This document shows, piece by piece, positions 30,110 to 32,548 of a stretch of 32,548 nt of DNA. The notes below the pieces were generated by a model. That model did no database searches and was not told the origin of the DNA. It saw only the letters and a program-made list of their open reading frames with translations. The translations under genes and the position numbers were made by a program. The first letter of the stretch is position 1. Each line of letters opens with the position of its first letter. Source of the stretch: an uncultured Alphaproteobacteria bacterium (GTDB lineage: Bacteria; Pseudomonadota; Alphaproteobacteria; Rs-D84); NCBI GenBank assembly GCA_934272785.1, contig CAKQSE010000012.1, forward strand, positions 1-32,548, in the 5' to 3' direction.

Positions 30110-32534
30110 ATAACTGTGCGCGAACCTCTTGCACTTCGTAACATTCAACCCGGTCGCCTTCTTTCAAGTCATTATACTTGTCAAACGACATACCGAATTC
30201 AACGCCCGCGCCAGATACTTCTTTGACCTCGTTCTTTTCACGACGCAATTCGCCAATTTTACCATCATAGATAACGACGTTATTGCGCAACAAACGAACA
30301 AACGCGTCTTTCTTTATCACACCTTCGGATATACGGCAACCGCCAACACGTGTGCCCTTGCCCACGGTGAACAGCGCGATAATATCGGCGTATCCGATAA
30401 AGTTTTCCTTCTTTTCCGGTGCCAATTTACCAGACAAAATTTCTTTGATTTCGTCGGTAATGCGATACACAACACTGTGATAGCGGATATCAACATTTCC
30501 CGCACGCGCCATATCACGGACCGATGCGTCGGCACGAACATTAAACGCAATAATTACCGCGCCTGATGCCGTGGCCAGGCGGATATCGCCTTCGGTAATC
30601 TGGCCAACGCCGGACGACAGGATTTCAACCGATGCCTTGTCCGTATGGATATCACGCAGCATGTCGGTAATTGCCTCGACACTGCCCTGGACGTCGGCAC
30701 GCAATATAATCGGTAATACCAATTTCTTGGATTCATCGCGACGGGCGAACAATTCTTCCAGTGATGAACGCTTTACCGCGTTTGCCTTGTCCTTGGCCGC
30801 CTGGCGACGATATGCCGCAACCTCGCGCGTTTGGGCATCTGTTTCCATAACGTGCAATTCGTCACCCGCGTTTGGCACACTGTCCAGCCCCAGGACAACC
30901 GCCGGCTGGCCCGGACGCACAGATTTCACACGGACGCCCGCCGAATTTATCAACCCACGCACACGACCAAATGTTTCACCCACAACGAATACATCGCCGA
31001 TTTTCAGTGTTCCCTGGCGCACCAAAATTGTCGCTGTTGCGCCCAGGCCTTTTTCCATTTTCGCTTCGACCACATAGGCAACGGCAGGCATATCTGGGTC
31101 GGCCTTTAATTCCATCATGTCGGCCTGCAGTAAAATCGCATCTTCCAATTTATCCAGACCGATGTGCTTTGTCGCAGAAATTTCAACACACTGGACATCG
31201 CCACCCATATCTTCTACCTGGACCTCTTGCTGTAACAGGTCGGTTTTAACGCGGGTTGGATTTGCCTCGGGTAAATCAATTTTATTGATAGCAACGATAA
31301 ACGGAACCTTGGCCGCACGAATGTGATTTATCGCCTCTATGGTCTGGGGCATAATTGAATCATTTGCCGCGACGACCAGAACGACGATATCCGCCATCTG
31401 GGCACCACGTGCACGCATTGCGGTAAATGTTTCGTGTCCCGGTGTATCCAAGAACGTAATATCGGCACCAGATTTTGTTTTAACCTCGTACGCGGACACG
31501 TGCTGGGTGATACCGCCGGCCTCGCCCGCGGCAACGTGCGCATTGCGCATCGCGTCCAACAGTGATGTTTTACCATGATCAACGTGACCCACAACGGTGA
31601 CCACCGGTGCACGTGGCTGCAGGTGTGCCGGATCCGGCGCACGTTCCAATTGATCGGCATATGGTTTTACAACAACACGTTTGACGGTCGCGCCAAATTC
31701 GGTTGCAACCAATTCCGCGGTATCGGCGTCAATAGACTGGTTCTGGGACGCCATCATACCCATTTCCATCAGTTTTTTGATAACATTGCCAACCTTTTCC
31801 GCCATTGCCGCGGCCAGATCTTTGACCGTAATCGTTTCGCCCAGTGTGACAACATGTTCCACCTTTTGCGGTGCGGTAAATATTGCGCGCGCCTTTTCAC
31901 GGAAACGTTTCAGCGACGCTTCGGACCGACGACGGTTTGCGCCACGAATTCCGATTTCATCATCGTCGTCACCATCGCCAATAACAATATCATGCAATGA
32001 AATCTTGCCTGATTTTTTAAAGTCTTTCTTGGACGCATTATGGCGATTGTTGTACCCGCGCGAAGTGTCATCATCATCGCCACCACGGCCGTTGTTATTG
32101 CGGGACGTAAAGTGCTGGCCTTGTGATTGTGACTGTTGCGGGGCGGCCTGCTTTTTCGGTGCGGGCGCGGGGTTCGGTTTTTCTTCGGCGACCGCTTCTG
32201 GTGCGGCGGCATTTTCACGTGCCGCCAATTGTGATTTCACCTGTTCGTATTCGGCGGCCTCGCGCGCAATTTCGGCCTCGCGCGCGGCGGCGGCAGCGGC
32301 CTCTTCGGCCTCGCGCGCACGACGCTGTTCTTCGCGGGCACGCGCCGCCTCGAGGACGGCACGCAACTTTTCATCAGCGGCGTTTTTTGGCGCACTTGGC
32401 GTTACCGGTTCATCGCGCAGTTCACGCGTGCCCGGTGCCACAACACGGCGACGACGTTCAACATATACCGCGTCACCCTTTTTGCTGTGCACCGCATCAA
32501 TTGTTACAGATTTTCCAAGTGTCAGTGTTGCCAT
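30108..32534 (-). CDS. infB: translation initiation factor IF-2
   Basis: 808 residues. IF-2 is the GTPase that places initiator tRNA in the 30S P-site and promotes subunit joining. GHVDHGKTS (about 316-324), DTPGHE, NKID and SATKH are the G motifs. The N-terminal region (about 1-200) is a charged Ala/Glu/Arg coiled coil (REAEEAAAAAAREAEIAREA) followed by a Gln/Asn/Gly/Asp-rich linker, and is the variable part of the family. The IF2_N domain (VTLGETITVKDLAAAMAEK) precedes the G domain. The C-terminal domains (GYADIIALFTVGKGTRVGGC) are complete. GGAGT lies 6 nt before the ATG. Upstream genes, usually nusA, lie outside the window; rbfA and truB do not follow. Confidence 0.98.
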   Translation of the reverse strand: MATLTLGKSVTIDAVHSKKGDAVYVERRRRVVAPGTRELRDEPVTPSAPKNAADEKLRAVLEAARAREEQRRAREAEEAAAAAAREAEIAREAAEYEQVKSQLAARENAAAPEAVAEEKPNPAPAPKKQAAPQQSQSQGQHFTSRNNNGRGGDDDDTSRGYNNRHNASKKDFKKSGKISLHDIVIGDGDDDDEIGIRGANRRRSEASLKRFREKARAIFTAPQKVEHVVTLGETITVKDLAAAMAEKVGNVIKKLMEMGMMASQNQSIDADTAELVATEFGATVKRVVVKPYADQLERAPDPAHLQPRAPVVTVVGHVDHGKTSLLDAMRNAHVAAGEAGGITQHVSAYEVKTKSGADITFLDTPGHETFTAMRARGAQMADIVVLVVAANDSIMPQTIEAINHIRAAKVPFIVAINKIDLPEANPTRVKTDLLQQEVQVEDMGGDVQCVEISATKHIGLDKLEDAILLQADMMELKADPDMPAVAYVVEAKMEKGLGATATILVRQGTLKIGDVFVVGETFGRVRGLINSAGVRVKSVRPGQPAVVLGLDSVPNAGDELHVMETDAQTREVAAYRRQAAKDKANAVKRSSLEELFARRDESKKLVLPIILRADVQGSVEAITDMLRDIHTDKASVEILSSGVGQITEGDIRLATASGAVIIAFNVRADASVRDMARAGNVDIRYHSVVYRITDEIKEILSGKLAPEKKENFIGYADIIALFTVGKGTRVGGCRISEGVIKKDAFVRLLRNNVVIYDGKIGELRREKNEVKEVSGAGVEFGMSFDKYNDLKEGDRVECYEVQEVRAQL

Positions 32535-32548
32535 ATATTACTCCGTTT

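Noticed and set aside
29762..30113. Two plus-strand open frames of about 90-106 residues in the repeat spacer
   Set aside because: They are read-through of palindromic repeats, with no start signal and no domain.

Overview
The window reads as chromosomal DNA of an alphaproteobacterium. The evidence is a DUF4167-like gene, an RpoH-type sigma factor, a zinc-ribbon/DUF3426 protein, the yfgM-bamB-der neighbourhood, a skp-lpxD-fabZ lipid A block and IF-2. The low-synteny gene order, compact spacing, several large secreted proteins of unknown family and many prepilin-like proteins suggest an uncultured, possibly host-associated lineage; that placement is inference. There are no rRNA or tRNA genes and no CRISPR array. 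Coding DNA is of mixed GC, while the first ~580 bp are clearly AT-rich.

Layout. 1-580: AT-rich non-coding DNA with a foldable block at 8-66 and a possible small minus-strand RNA (437-503). 581-1813 (+): a secreted Cys-containing orphan. 1841-2452: a GIY-YIG nuclease gene between perfect 55-bp inverted repeats. 2479-5553 (-): a ~1024-residue secreted protein with regularly spaced cysteine modules. 11497 down to 5663 (-): one long operon of three tandem, overlapping large prepilin-like proteins, a zinc-ribbon/DUF3426 membrane protein, a small secreted protein and an RluD-type pseudouridine synthase. 11647-14684 (+): DUF4167-like protein, dnaX, a fourth prepilin-like protein and an OmpA-domain lipoprotein. 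14754-17047 (+): membrane-anchored Skp-like protein, lpxD, fabZ. 17120-20570: der, bamB (short) and a YfgM-like protein on minus, with a YIP1-like membrane gene inserted on plus. 20636-22578 (+): rpoH translationally coupled to a porin. 22638-25148 (-): TPR membrane protein, RluB-type synthase, RsmE. 25204-29458 (+): a VirD4/TraG-type coupling ATPase, a COG3014-like lipoprotein and an LpoB-like lipoprotein. 29487-30083: repeat-rich spacer holding a gene-less relative of the GIY-YIG element. 30108-32534 (-): infB, whose start lies just inside the window.

How the genes fit together. Much of the window serves the envelope: lipid A and fatty acid synthesis (LpxD, FabZ), outer-membrane protein chaperoning and assembly (Skp-like, YfgM-like, BamB), a porin tied to the heat-shock sigma factor, and peptidoglycan synthase activation (LpoB-like). 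The rest is translation and replication housekeeping (Der, IF-2, DnaX, RsmE, two pseudouridine synthases). The least familiar content is the operon of three long prepilin-like proteins, whose ectodomains share an LN(M/L)G-type motif resembling shufflon or phage-fibre proteins; the 100-residue-period Cys modules of the 1024-residue protein; the inverted-repeat GIY-YIG element; and several strong promoters whose -10 box lies only 6-9 nt before the ATG, predicting leaderless mRNAs.
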